Assembly: GCA_018069525.1 (NCBI GenBank)
Contig: JAGPUQ010000011.1
Coordinates: forward strand, 124,001-188,000
DNA length: 64,000 bases
Source of the DNA: Porticoccaceae bacterium
GTDB lineage: Bacteria; Pseudomonadota; Gammaproteobacteria; Pseudomonadales; Porticoccaceae
Reading direction: 5' to 3'
Shown here: piece by piece, positions 57,059 to 64,000 of the stretch
How the letters are laid out: each line of letters opens with the position of its first letter
How positions within the stretch are numbered: position 1 is the stretch's first letter
Program-made: the position numbers and the translations under genes
The notes under the pieces: generated by a model
Database searches by the model: none
Told to the model about the DNA's origin: nothing
Seen by the model: only the letters and a program-made list of their open reading frames with translations

Positions 57059-57658
57059 ACGAGGTATCCAGAAAAGGGTTGCGAATACAATTGCGAACTA
57101 TGCCGCAGAACCCGCCGTGTCGCAATATGTGTCTGCTGGCAAAGGCGCCAAAGTAGCACAGAATTCCCCGGCTAGACGAGGGCCAGCTAACCAGGATCAG
57201 CAGTCATCGTTGCGCAAATATTTTTATGCTTCTAAGCTATTGAAATTGAAAGGCTTGCAAAAAATGTTCGCGAGACGGAGAATGAAAACCATTGCGCCAG
57301 CGTTGCACTATCACCGAAAACCTTAATTAAAATAATAGGGGTAAGGTATTGAGATCAATACAAATACAAGCTTTTTCGTTGACTTTGATTCCCGAGATAA
57401 CGAGCCATGTGATAGTGCGACGGCGTTTTCTGAATACTACTGTTAGACGTACTAGTACTGGGGCAGATTGCGTTAATTGGATTGTATCGAAACAAACTTA
57501 ATGTTCTTCTGCAGAGCATGACGCTGACGGCGGCAACAAAATCAATAAAAGCCTAGGCAGGCTGTTAATTCTGCGTTATGGAGGGAGATTGGATTTAACT
57601 AAATGTGAGTTCTGACTAATTCAGAATTATTAACGATAAAAAAAGCGAGGGTATGTTT
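57059..57658. other. 600-bp AT-rich gene-free region
   Basis: No credible gene. It contains a 13-bp inverted repeat (GTTGCACTATCAC at 57302-57314 and GTGATAGTGCGAC at 57411-57423, one mismatch) around ~96 AT-rich bases. A GTTAGAC word near 57443 fits an integron core. Composition shifts to AT-rich here and continues through the lipoprotein gene, suggesting acquired DNA. Confidence 0.5.
57302..57423. repeat. 13-bp inverted repeat pair
   Basis: GTTGCACTATCAC and GTGATAGTGCGAC are inverted copies with one mismatch, 96 bases apart. They could be ends of a small non-coding element or a pair of operator sites. I see no obvious target-site duplication. Confidence 0.5.
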
Positions 57659-58387
57659 ATGAAGTATGTCTTTTTAGCCATGTTATTAACGCTATTATCA
57701 GGATGTGGAACGAGTCCAATTGTCTCTATCACTAAGATGGGTGCGGAGGAAATAAATTTTCCAAACTCAGGGCAGTTGGTTACAAAAAATATTGGGGAGG
57801 TCATAGTAAAAAAAGGGAGTCTGGAGTTACGTGAAGCACTCAATATTACTGATCAGACACAGTTCAACAAAAAAGACGGTGATTCTTCAGTTTGGACTTG
57901 TGCGTTAACCGTAGAGCCTCAGATCATCTATCTGCGTGGAACTTACCAAACAAGAGAAATACAGGCTGATTGTTATGGGTCTGTAAATACACGACGCACA
58001 CTGGCAGATGGTAGTACTAACTTTAATTGTCCGGGAGCTCCCTTAATAACGGGTGATATATGTAGAGAATCAAGCGGGAATATTTTCTTGGCGTTTTTAA
58101 GTCAGCGAGCTGAGTTAAAGCAGGACTTCGATAATCTTCAGTTTGTTGAGAAAGTCTCAGGTAATGAAGATAACTTTTTACAGGAAATAGTATATAACGG
58201 CCGCAGCGGAGACAGAATAAAGTTTGTATATAAAGAGTATTCTGGGGGTGGTAATAAGCCCGATTATTTTCAAGAATTTGAGAGTGATATCTCTACGAAT
58301 TCGCGCGTAATTTTTAAAAATATGAAGCTTCAGGTATTGGAAGCAACCGGCAGCGCCATTACATTCAAACTAGAGGAAAACTTCTGA
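57659..58387 (+). CDS. AT-rich lipoprotein of unknown function
   Basis: Unrecognised 242-residue lipoprotein. The signal MKYVFLAMLLTLLSGC ends in a lipobox with Cys16 as the lipidated residue. The mature protein has beta-rich segments (GQLVTKNIGEVIVKKGSLELRE, FKNMKLQVLEATGSAITFKLEE) and four cysteines that might pair. ATG 57659 is preferred over ATG 57653 because GCGAGGG lies at better spacing. Composition is AT-rich, unlike rpe and the fkpA-type gene on either side, which suggests transfer. A possible attC-like element follows, so it may be a lone cassette. Confidence 0.7.
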   Translation: MKYVFLAMLLTLLSGCGTSPIVSITKMGAEEINFPNSGQLVTKNIGEVIVKKGSLELREALNITDQTQFNKKDGDSSVWTCALTVEPQIIYLRGTYQTREIQADCYGSVNTRRTLADGSTNFNCPGAPLITGDICRESSGNIFLAFLSQRAELKQDFDNLQFVEKVSGNEDNFLQEIVYNGRSGDRIKFVYKEYSGGGNKPDYFQEFESDISTNSRVIFKNMKLQVLEATGSAITFKLEENF

Positions 58388-58448
58388 AATTGTTGAAGCC
58401 ATTTTGTGGTGTAAATAATGCTTTTTTGCTGAAGGCGAGCTTGCTGTA

Positions 58449-58496
58449 CCATAACAAGCAAGGACAACGGATAAGCCGCTGCTTCGGGTGTTACGG
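58449..58496 (+). other. attC-like element after lone lipoprotein
   Basis: CCATAAC and GTTACGG flank 34 bases in which AAGCA / TGCTT and CGG / CCG arms can pair with unpaired bases on one side. This matches the attC plan, but the stem is short and the assignment is tentative. Confidence 0.35.
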
Positions 58497-58564
58497 TTTT
58501 CGATACGATTACGCTGCTGTGTGAGGTCTTTCATGCCGCCAGTTCCGCCAAAAAAATAATGTAT

Positions 58565-58591
58565 AAAAAAGGCCCGCTTGGGCCTTTTTTT
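58565..58591. terminator. bidirectional intrinsic terminator
   Basis: AAAAAAGGCCC-GCTT-GGGCCTTTTTTT forms a stem with an A-run on the left and a T-run on the right. It can therefore stop both the lipoprotein gene on the plus strand and the FKBP gene on the minus strand. Confidence 0.85.
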
Positions 58592-58614
58592 ATTTCAGCA
58601 TGAGAATAACTTAT

Positions 58615-59352
58615 TTAACTACCCGCTTCATCAGCCAGTATTTTTAGCAATTCCACATCAAACCTGAGTACCTGATTCGGGCCGATAACACCACCGGTGC
58701 CGCCGATGCCATAGGCAAGTTCTGCCGGGATAAACAATTCCCATTTGCCGCCTTCTTTCATCAGTTGTAAGGCTTCTACCCAACCTGGGATCACCTGATT
58801 AACGCCAAACTGTTCAGGGTTGCCGCGCGCATAAGAGCTATCGAACTCGGTGCCGTCGAGCAGGGTGCCGCGATAATGTACTTCTACGCGTTGCTCGGCA
58901 TTTGGCGATGCGCCAGTACCTGCGGTGATGACTCGATATTGCAGGCCGCTCTCTAAACGAATAACACCTTCTTTACCGATATTCTCTTCGAGAAAGGCGG
59001 TGCCTTCGGCGAGGTTCTTTTCAGCTACTTCACCCATGGCGGCCTGTTGTTCGGCCATTTGCTTTTCCTGGAAGCCTTGCACAACGGCAGCGGCTTCTTC
59101 GTCGCTTAATTTGGGTTCTGCACCTGAAAGGGCGTCGTCAAAACCGGCCATAAATGAAGTTTTATTAAATTCAAAGGCATCGGACTTCATTTGTCCGCCG
59201 ACATTCATGCCCATAATGTAGCTGATTTTTTGCTCGTCGCTCTCGAGAGCCTTATCCAGGGCGCTGTCGGTTGCTGCATCCGGGGATGGCGGCTGACAAG
59301 CGACCAATACAAAGGCCAAACCGACAGCCATTCCTGCCATTACTTTTTTCAT
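58615..59352 (-). CDS. FKBP-type peptidyl-prolyl isomerase, lipoprotein
   Basis: A Mip/FkpA-like periplasmic prolyl isomerase, 245 residues. The signal MKKVMAGMAVGLAFVLVAC has a lipobox. A helical dimerisation domain (SDEQKISYIMGMNVGGQMKSD to EKNLAEGTAFLEENIGKEGV, ~35-135) is followed by the FKBP domain (VEVHYRGTLLDGTEFDSSYARG, VIPGWVEALQLMKEGGKWELFIP, LRFDVELLKI). It probably assists outer-membrane protein folding. FkpA, Mip and FklB are close relatives; the lipobox favours a membrane-anchored Mip-like form. Confidence 0.9.
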   Translation of the reverse strand: MKKVMAGMAVGLAFVLVACQPPSPDAATDSALDKALESDEQKISYIMGMNVGGQMKSDAFEFNKTSFMAGFDDALSGAEPKLSDEEAAAVVQGFQEKQMAEQQAAMGEVAEKNLAEGTAFLEENIGKEGVIRLESGLQYRVITAGTGASPNAEQRVEVHYRGTLLDGTEFDSSYARGNPEQFGVNQVIPGWVEALQLMKEGGKWELFIPAELAYGIGGTGGVIGPNQVLRFDVELLKILADEAGS

Positions 59353-59592
59353 ATCGAATTCCTTTAATTGGTGAGATGGGTTGGTAATATGGATTGCTAA
59401 GGTGAGTTGGTAAAAAAGCTTAGTAAATATAAAGCTTGTTAAATAGAAGCCTGATGTAACTTAAAGCTTACTGTTCTAGTGTAACTGAATCAATGGGACC
59501 AATCATTAGACAGCACGGCTAAAAATGATTCCGTGTCACAATTTAATAAAAATATCTAAGGGCAGCCCGCAATCTTAACGAGCGCGCGCCAG

Positions 59593-60231
59593 TTAAACAG
59601 GACATTGCTCTGCTTCAGCTTGTAAGGGATTGCCCTCGAATAAGATCTCCGCCAGGGGTGTAGGCTGCTGAGGTGATAGCTGGCGTGTTAATAAATAGGT
59701 GGCCAAATTATGCTGAATAGCGTCGGCCACCGGATTGTTGTCGAGGGCTTCGCCTGCTTCGTTATTACTTTGGCTATTCTTACTTTGACTGGTTCGATGA
59801 ATTTCCTGAAACCAGTCAAACAGCAAGTCCTGCTCTTTGCGCTCGGCTTCTAATTCCCGCGCCAGTAACTCGCGTTTATTTTGTTCCTCGATGTTTTTCT
59901 TATTACCCTCATTGCGGTCATTACTACCTAAGGCACGGCGGGCAGCCCGCAGAGGTAAGACCTGATCCTGATGCCAGGTTGCTATGCTCGCCTCCAGGCC
60001 AGGCATGTCGCTCTGCGTCAACTCCACACCCTGGCGACCAACCCAGCAGCAAAATAGTAGGACGTTCACATTAGCATGCTCATTTTCCGGATCAGCGCTT
60101 TGTGCCTGAGGGTTTATTGCGCTGCGGTCTGCGGTAGGATGCAGGCCGTCCTGTAGGTTTAGACAAAAATCCGCAACGCCAGGCCGTTGATACAGCGCCA
60201 GCGAGTATTGCCAAAATGGATTTGTTGTCAT
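59593..60231 (-). CDS. TIGR02444 family protein
   Basis: A 212-residue cytosolic protein. The conserved part is at the N-terminus, FWQYSLALYQRPGVADFCLNLQDG, then VNVLLFCCWVGRQGVELTQ and VLPLRAARRALGS. These match the TIGR02444 family of gammaproteobacteria, often found near trmB-like genes. The region between ~110 and 175 is low complexity (NSQSKNSQSNNEAG-like). Function unknown. It follows trmB by two bases, so it is probably co-transcribed. Confidence 0.75.
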   Translation of the reverse strand: MTTNPFWQYSLALYQRPGVADFCLNLQDGLHPTADRSAINPQAQSADPENEHANVNVLLFCCWVGRQGVELTQSDMPGLEASIATWHQDQVLPLRAARRALGSNDRNEGNKKNIEEQNKRELLARELEAERKEQDLLFDWFQEIHRTSQSKNSQSNNEAGEALDNNPVADAIQHNLATYLLTRQLSPQQPTPLAEILFEGNPLQAEAEQCPV

Positions 60232-60233
60232 TG

Positions 60234-60974
60234 CTATCGCCTCGCAGTTTTAAGCTCAAGGCGACGATACAGTAAGTCGTTGACCTGATGGCCCAGTCGT
60301 TCACCTCGGCGCTCAAATTTGGTTTCCGGTCGAAAGCTGGGGCGTGGGCTATAGGGCCCGTCCGTGGCCATATTTTCAAAGCCCGGCTGCGCGGCCATGA
60401 CTTTGGCCATATGTGCCGCATAGGGTTCCCAGTCGGTGGCCAGATGAAGCAAGCCACCATCTTGTAACTTAGCGCTCAATTTCTCTACCAATTCGGTTTG
60501 CACAATGCGTCGTTTTGAGTGTTTTCTTTTGTGCCACGGGTCGGGAAAATAAATTTGGACGCGGGCAAAACTGGTGTCGGGCAGACATTCGTCAATCACA
60601 TCGACAGCGTCCGCCAAATACAGGCGTACGTTGCGTAAATTTTGCGTCGCAGCACCATTGACCAGGGCACCGGCTCCCGGTGGGTGTACTTCGATACCGA
60701 CAAAGTCTTTGTCGGGCTCGGCGGCGGCCATTTGTAACAGGGAATCGGCCATACCAAAACCAATTTCCAGCACTACGGGTGCTCGACGACCAAACACTTC
60801 TTCCCACTCGACTCTGCCACCCGCTAAGCGTAGGCGGTACTCGTCACCGAACTGTTGCAGAGCGCGGAGTTGGGAATCTGTCATGCGGCCGGAGCGCACC
60901 ACATAACTGCGGATGGGTTTTTTACGATACTCGGGGAAGAATTCGACTGGAACTTTTTGCATAAATGCGTTCAA
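60234..60974 (-). CDS. trmB: tRNA (guanine-46-N7)-methyltransferase
   Basis: SAM-dependent enzyme forming m7G46 in tRNA variable loops. The 246 residues show VVLEIGFGMADSLLQMA (SAM motif), DFVGIEVHPPGAGALVN, and the signature IYFPDPWHKRKHSKRR. The start is TTG 60974, whose TTGA overlaps the DUF423 stop; ATG 60962 is the alternative. Operon order on the minus strand is DUF423-trmB-TIGR02444. Firm call. Confidence 0.95.
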   Translation of the reverse strand: MNAFMQKVPVEFFPEYRKKPIRSYVVRSGRMTDSQLRALQQFGDEYRLRLAGGRVEWEEVFGRRAPVVLEIGFGMADSLLQMAAAEPDKDFVGIEVHPPGAGALVNGAATQNLRNVRLYLADAVDVIDECLPDTSFARVQIYFPDPWHKRKHSKRRIVQTELVEKLSAKLQDGGLLHLATDWEPYAAHMAKVMAAQPGFENMATDGPYSPRPSFRPETKFERRGERLGHQVNDLLYRRLELKTARR

Positions 60975-61390
60975 TCACTCACGGAGGTGGCGCGCATGGA
61001 GTGCCAAAATAACGCCGCCCAGCCAGCCAGAAAACTGGCCCCACCGAGGGGAGTTATCGCACCCAGCCAACGCACGCCGGTTAACGCTAATAGATAAAGA
61101 CTGCCGCAAAATAACGCGATGCCGAGGATAAATAAATACCCCGTTATTTTTAATAAACCCTGTCGCGAGGTTTGCGCTGAGGAACCACCCATTAGCAGGG
61201 CTACTCCCAGCAAGGCCAGGGTTTGAAACATTTGATACTGAACGGCTGTTTGCCAAATCGCCATTGCCTCGTGACTTAGCGAGGCTTTCAGGGCATGCGC
61301 ACCAAAGGCGCCCAGGGCTATGGAGATAAAACCACTAAGCACGGCGCACTGTAAAAATATTCGCTGACCTGACGCTTTGCTATTTGCCAT
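60971..61390 (-). CDS. DUF423 family membrane protein
   Basis: A small inner-membrane protein (139 residues, four helices) of DUF423. The signature is SGFISIALGAFGAHALK at the N-terminus, then YQMFQTLALLGVALLM and LTGVRWLGAITPLGGASFLAGWA. Function unknown. ATG 61390 is chosen; a GTG 33 bases upstream would add 11 residues. The stop overlaps the trmB start in TTGA. Confidence 0.88.
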   Translation of the reverse strand: MANSKASGQRIFLQCAVLSGFISIALGAFGAHALKASLSHEAMAIWQTAVQYQMFQTLALLGVALLMGGSSAQTSRQGLLKITGYLFILGIALFCGSLYLLALTGVRWLGAITPLGGASFLAGWAALFWHSMRATSVSD

Positions 61391-61486
61391 AAGAAATTCG
61401 CCGCTAGGTGTGGTGTTCGGCACTAAGCTTGGACTGTAACGCCTTAATATAAAGGGACTATATAAGTAATATAAAAACAGCTTAAC

Positions 61487-61516
61487 AAAAAAAAGCCGCG
61501 ATAAGCGCGGCTTTTA
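61487..61516 (-). terminator. intrinsic terminator after rpoH
   Basis: On the minus strand AAAAGCCGCG-CTTAT-CGCGGCTTTT is followed by more Ts (61494 to 61487). It lies 16 bases after the rpoH stop. A run of As before it also allows weak activity in the other direction. Confidence 0.85.
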
Positions 61517-61531
61517 ATTTAACGGCAAACA

Positions 61532-62479
61532 CTACCCTTCCATGGCAAACCGCATTTTTTTCATCGCATTTTGCTCGAGCTGACGAATACGCTCGGCGGA
61601 GATGCTGTATTGCGCGGCGAGGTCGTGCAAGGTCGATTTTTTCTCCGTCAACCAGCGCTGCTGGAGAATGTCTCGGCTGCGCTCGTCGAGGGCGCTCAGG
61701 GCTGAACTCAGCTTATCGTAGTTAGTTTGTTGCCAGTCGGCTTTTTCTAGCTGTAAGGCCGGGTCGCCACTGCGATCTTCAAGATACTGTGCCGGAGCCT
61801 GAAAAACGCTGTCATCGTCGTCGTCGGAAGAGGCATCGAAAGCCGCATCGCGGGCCGAAAGTCGTTGCTCCATCTCGCGAACATGCTTGACCTCTACACC
61901 CAGATCAGAGGCCACCGCCTCAGCTTCTGCGTCGGTAAACCAGGCTAAACGTTTTTTGTTGCCGCGCAGATTAAAAAATAATTTGCGCTGGGCCTTGGTG
62001 GTGGCGACTTTAACAATGCGCCAGTTACGCAGTACGTATTCGTGAATTTCGGCTTTGATCCAGTGCACGGCAAAAGAAATAAGACGAACGCCTTTCTCAG
62101 GATTAAAGCGTTTGACGGCTTTCATCAGGCCAACGTTACCTTCTTGCACAATGTCGGCCAGCGGCAAACCGTAGCCGGTGTAGGAGCGGGCAATGTGAAC
62201 CACAAAGCGTAGGTGGGACATGACGAGCTGACGAGCAGCTTCGACGTCCTCCTGGTAATACAGGCGCTCGGCCAGGGCGCGCTCTTCTGCGACGGTCAAT
62301 ACCGGAATGGCATTGACGCCCTGCATGTAGGCACCCAGACTTTCGCCGGGAACCAGGCGGTTGATCGGCAGTAATCCCATAACCTTATCTGGAAGGCTCG
62401 CTACTAACTCAGTTGAAACGGCGTCACTTAAAACCGGGTTGTTTAAGGGAGTAGTTGCTTGCACTGTCTGTTCGCTCAC
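61532..62479 (-). CDS. rpoH: heat-shock sigma factor sigma-32
   Basis: Alternative sigma factor for heat-shock genes. The sequence shows region 2 ([35 protein letters not shown]), the RpoH box (QRKLFFNLR) and region 4 ([25 protein letters not shown]). From GTG 62479 it is 315 residues; ATG 62380, with AAGG upstream, would give 282, closer to the family's 284, so the first 33 residues are uncertain. A terminator follows the gene, and ftsX-ftsE lie upstream on the same strand, the conserved order. Confidence 0.96.
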   Translation of the reverse strand: MSEQTVQATTPLNNPVLSDAVSTELVASLPDKVMGLLPINRLVPGESLGAYMQGVNAIPVLTVAEERALAERLYYQEDVEAARQLVMSHLRFVVHIARSYTGYGLPLADIVQEGNVGLMKAVKRFNPEKGVRLISFAVHWIKAEIHEYVLRNWRIVKVATTKAQRKLFFNLRGNKKRLAWFTDAEAEAVASDLGVEVKHVREMEQRLSARDAAFDASSDDDDDSVFQAPAQYLEDRSGDPALQLEKADWQQTNYDKLSSALSALDERSRDILQQRWLTEKKSTLHDLAAQYSISAERIRQLEQNAMKKMRFAMEG

Positions 62480-62753
62480 TTGTTTGCCTATTTAGTTTGC
62501 TTACTTGATTTACTTGTCTGACTTACTTGTCTGGCTAGCTGATCTGCTTACTGGTTTGATAGCATTTTGCCGCCATCAAACTGATCAAAAATTGGCCGCA
62601 TATTCTAGCACTGGGATGTTAGATAGCCAAGTCGCTGAATAGTTCCGCAGGCTTTCGGTTTATCTTTTAAAATCAAATGGTTATGGAATGGCAAGATTTT
62701 AAGCTATGTCTGATGTGTCAGTAGCAGCACTAGTGCAAGGGCTAGCGCTAGGG

Positions 62754-63812
62754 CTAGGGCTCTATCGCCGCAACATGTCGGCCCACCGCAAGCCACGCCC
62801 CGAGCACACCCAGCAAGGCGCCACCACAGACCAGCACAGCCAACTCCACAATGCCCGGGTTCAGGAGGGCCAGCTGACTTTGATAAAGGGCCGCAAGCCG
62901 CTCGACAGAGATATTCAACCACCAACACCCCAATGCCACCATGACCCAGGACAACAGTCCACCACTCGCCCCGTACCACAGGCCATTGTAAAGAAAGGGG
63001 CGACGTACAAACGCATCGGTGCCCCCCACCAGTTTCACCACGAGAATTTCCTCCCGGCGACTTTCGACGGCCAGGCGAATGGTATTGCCGATGATCAGCA
63101 AGACCCCCAGTGCCAGCACTGCGGCCAGGGCAAACGCCACCTGTCTGCCAGTAGTCAGAATACTGTTGAGGCGCTTCAGCCACAGCATGTCCAATTGTGC
63201 CGAATCCACTCTGGGATCCCCTTCCAGGCGTGCGGCGAGCGCCGCAATTTGCTCTGCACCCGGCTTGCCGGCGGGGTTTACCAACAGCACGGGGGGTAAA
63301 GGGTTTTCGTCCAGCAGATCGAGCACATCGCCAAAACCCGAATGGGCTTTAAAATCTTCCAGCGCGGTCGCCGCAGGAATATATTCCAAATCGGCAATCT
63401 CTGCATCGACCGCCCACTTGCTGCGCAATGTTTCGATAGTGCTCGCCGTCGCATCGCGGTGAAGAAACACGGTAATACGGGCGCTGGCATCGAGATCCCC
63501 GCCCATTTGCTGCACACTCGCCACCAGCACATAGAGCGCCGTGGGCAAGGCCAGTGCAATGGCAATAACCAGCGCGGTCATCACACTTTGCAGTGGCTCC
63601 ACAAACAGGCGTACAAAACCGTGTGCCGCAGACTCCCGATGATGACGCAGCGCCGCCGCGAAACGACGATTTTTGCTATTACGCGCTGCGCCCGGGGTTT
63701 TTGTCCGCGCATCGGCTTTAGGGCGTTCCGCCGTTTCGCCTGCTTTAGGGTTGCGGGCGGCGCTACGTGTAGCCCCGGGACGTTTCGGGCTCGCGCCTTT
63801 CGCATTACCCAT
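62754..63812 (-). CDS. ftsX: cell division protein FtsX
   Basis: Membrane partner of the FtsE ATPase; together they regulate septal peptidoglycan hydrolysis. The 352 residues start with a long basic cytoplasmic tail (~55 residues, KTPGAARNSKNRRFAAAL). A first helix (SVMTALVIAIALALPTALYVLV), a large periplasmic domain (DASARITVFLHRDATA onward) and three C-terminal helices follow. ATG 63812 overlaps the ftsE stop by 8 bases. Firm call. Confidence 0.93.
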   Translation of the reverse strand: MGNAKGASPKRPGATRSAARNPKAGETAERPKADARTKTPGAARNSKNRRFAAALRHHRESAAHGFVRLFVEPLQSVMTALVIAIALALPTALYVLVASVQQMGGDLDASARITVFLHRDATASTIETLRSKWAVDAEIADLEYIPAATALEDFKAHSGFGDVLDLLDENPLPPVLLVNPAGKPGAEQIAALAARLEGDPRVDSAQLDMLWLKRLNSILTTGRQVAFALAAVLALGVLLIIGNTIRLAVESRREEILVVKLVGGTDAFVRRPFLYNGLWYGASGGLLSWVMVALGCWWLNISVERLAALYQSQLALLNPGIVELAVLVCGGALLGVLGAWLAVGRHVAAIEP

Positions 63813-64000
63813 GGGGGAGGTCCGGTTTAGCCGTCGTGGTCTGCTCCGCCATTCCCGGCGTAACTATTTCCGGCTGAACTATTTCCGGCTGGACTATTTC
63901 CGGCTGGACTAAGGACGCACTCGCAGCCGACGCACTACTGAGCATTTCTCCATTTTCCAGGGTAAGAACGCGGTGCCCCATACGAGAAATCAAAGCAATG
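63805..64000 (-). CDS. ftsE: cell division ATP-binding protein FtsE, C-terminal part
   Basis: Only the last ~65 codons are in the window; the ABC core lies beyond base 64000. The visible start IALISRMGHRVLTLENGEML matches the end of FtsE (H-loop region then the final strand). About 40 residues follow that E. coli FtsE lacks, including three VQPEI units and one VTPGM encoded by 15-bp repeats. The stop overlaps the ftsX start. The identity rests on this short region plus the ftsX neighbour. Confidence 0.85.
   Translation of the reverse strand, partial: IALISRMGHRVLTLENGEMLSSASAASASLVQPEIVQPEIVQPEIVTPGMAEQTTTAKPDLPHG
63850..63909 (-). repeat. four in-frame 15-bp repeats in ftsE tail
   Basis: Plus-strand units TATTTCCGGCTGAAC (63865) and TATTTCCGGCTGGAC (63880, 63895) follow one another, with a diverged fourth unit at 63850. 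They encode the VQPEI repeats of the FtsE C-terminus. The frame is kept. Confidence 0.92.

Noticed and set aside
57117..57326. A 69-residue plus-strand frame after rpe
   Set aside because: It is basic, without similarity or a convincing ribosome site, and runs into the inverted-repeat region; probably chance.
62704..63183. A 159-residue minus-strand frame overlapping the end of ftsX
   Set aside because: It is a shadow of ftsX in another frame, with an Ala-Leu dipeptide run produced by a GCTAGG-type simple repeat.

Overview
The window reads as chromosomal DNA of a marine-type gammaproteobacterium, most likely of the Cellvibrionales or a neighbouring group. This is inferred from gene content and order (dsbD-aroQ-accB-accC-prmA-DUF3426-dusB-fis-purH, yhfA-like osmC beside a Vfr-type crp, ftsE-ftsX-rpoH, a DUF2333 gene, a PfkB nucleoside kinase), not from any search. 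Core genes are moderately GC-rich, tightly packed and often overlap by 4 bases. TTG and GTG starts are common.

Layout. 1-7.3 kb: end of ubiH, ubiI, an SLC13 permease, then gcvT-gcvH and an NRDE protein. 7.3-14.1 kb: an AT-richer accessory island between two convergent genes (NRDE and dsbB). It looks like two gene-cassette arrays that face each other. The left array runs on the + strand: a 4-TM protein, MarC, an encapsulated-ferritin homologue, a secreted protein, DUF3185 and GlsB. The right array runs on the - strand: a lipoprotein and a GNAT-nitrilase fusion. Between cassettes lie attC-like imperfect palindromes. Each array starts beside one copy of a ~350-bp unit; the two copies are inverted relative to each other and end at a GTTAG core. 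Fragments of both flanking genes lie in the middle of the island, as expected for an old tandem or xenologous duplication. No integrase gene is visible.

14.1-29.2 kb: dsbB, acpH, gshA, MOSC protein, ubiD, aldo/keto reductase, hemJ-like, MATE, hemL, hemB, rsmC, a TPR lipoprotein and mrcB. 29.4-43.3 kb: nucleoside kinase, a PAS-GGDEF-EAL protein, DUF2333, dsbD, aroQ, accBC, prmA, a zinc-ribbon/DUF3426 protein, dusB-fis. 43.4-52 kb: purH, DUF1653, purD, a Ycf46-like AAA protein, coq7, a LysR regulator, osmC-like and vfr. 52-64 kb: trpC, trpD, trpG, trpE and rpe, a lone AT-rich lipoprotein gene, an FKBP isomerase, a TIGR02444 protein, trmB, DUF423, rpoH, ftsX and the end of ftsE.

Themes. Ubiquinone synthesis (ubiH, ubiI, ubiD, coq7), haem synthesis (hemL, hemB, hemJ-like), disulfide metabolism (dsbB, dsbD, gshA) and tryptophan synthesis are well represented. 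Two intergenic regions carry candidate small RNAs. One has a textbook-spaced class II CRP/Vfr promoter and an intrinsic terminator (2460-2682). The other has a C-rich anti-Shine-Dalgarno stretch between two hairpins (50400-50506). A short reading frame with two Trp codons precedes trpE. Several housekeeping genes carry short in-frame tandem repeats. All calls come from reading the sequence; no database search was run.
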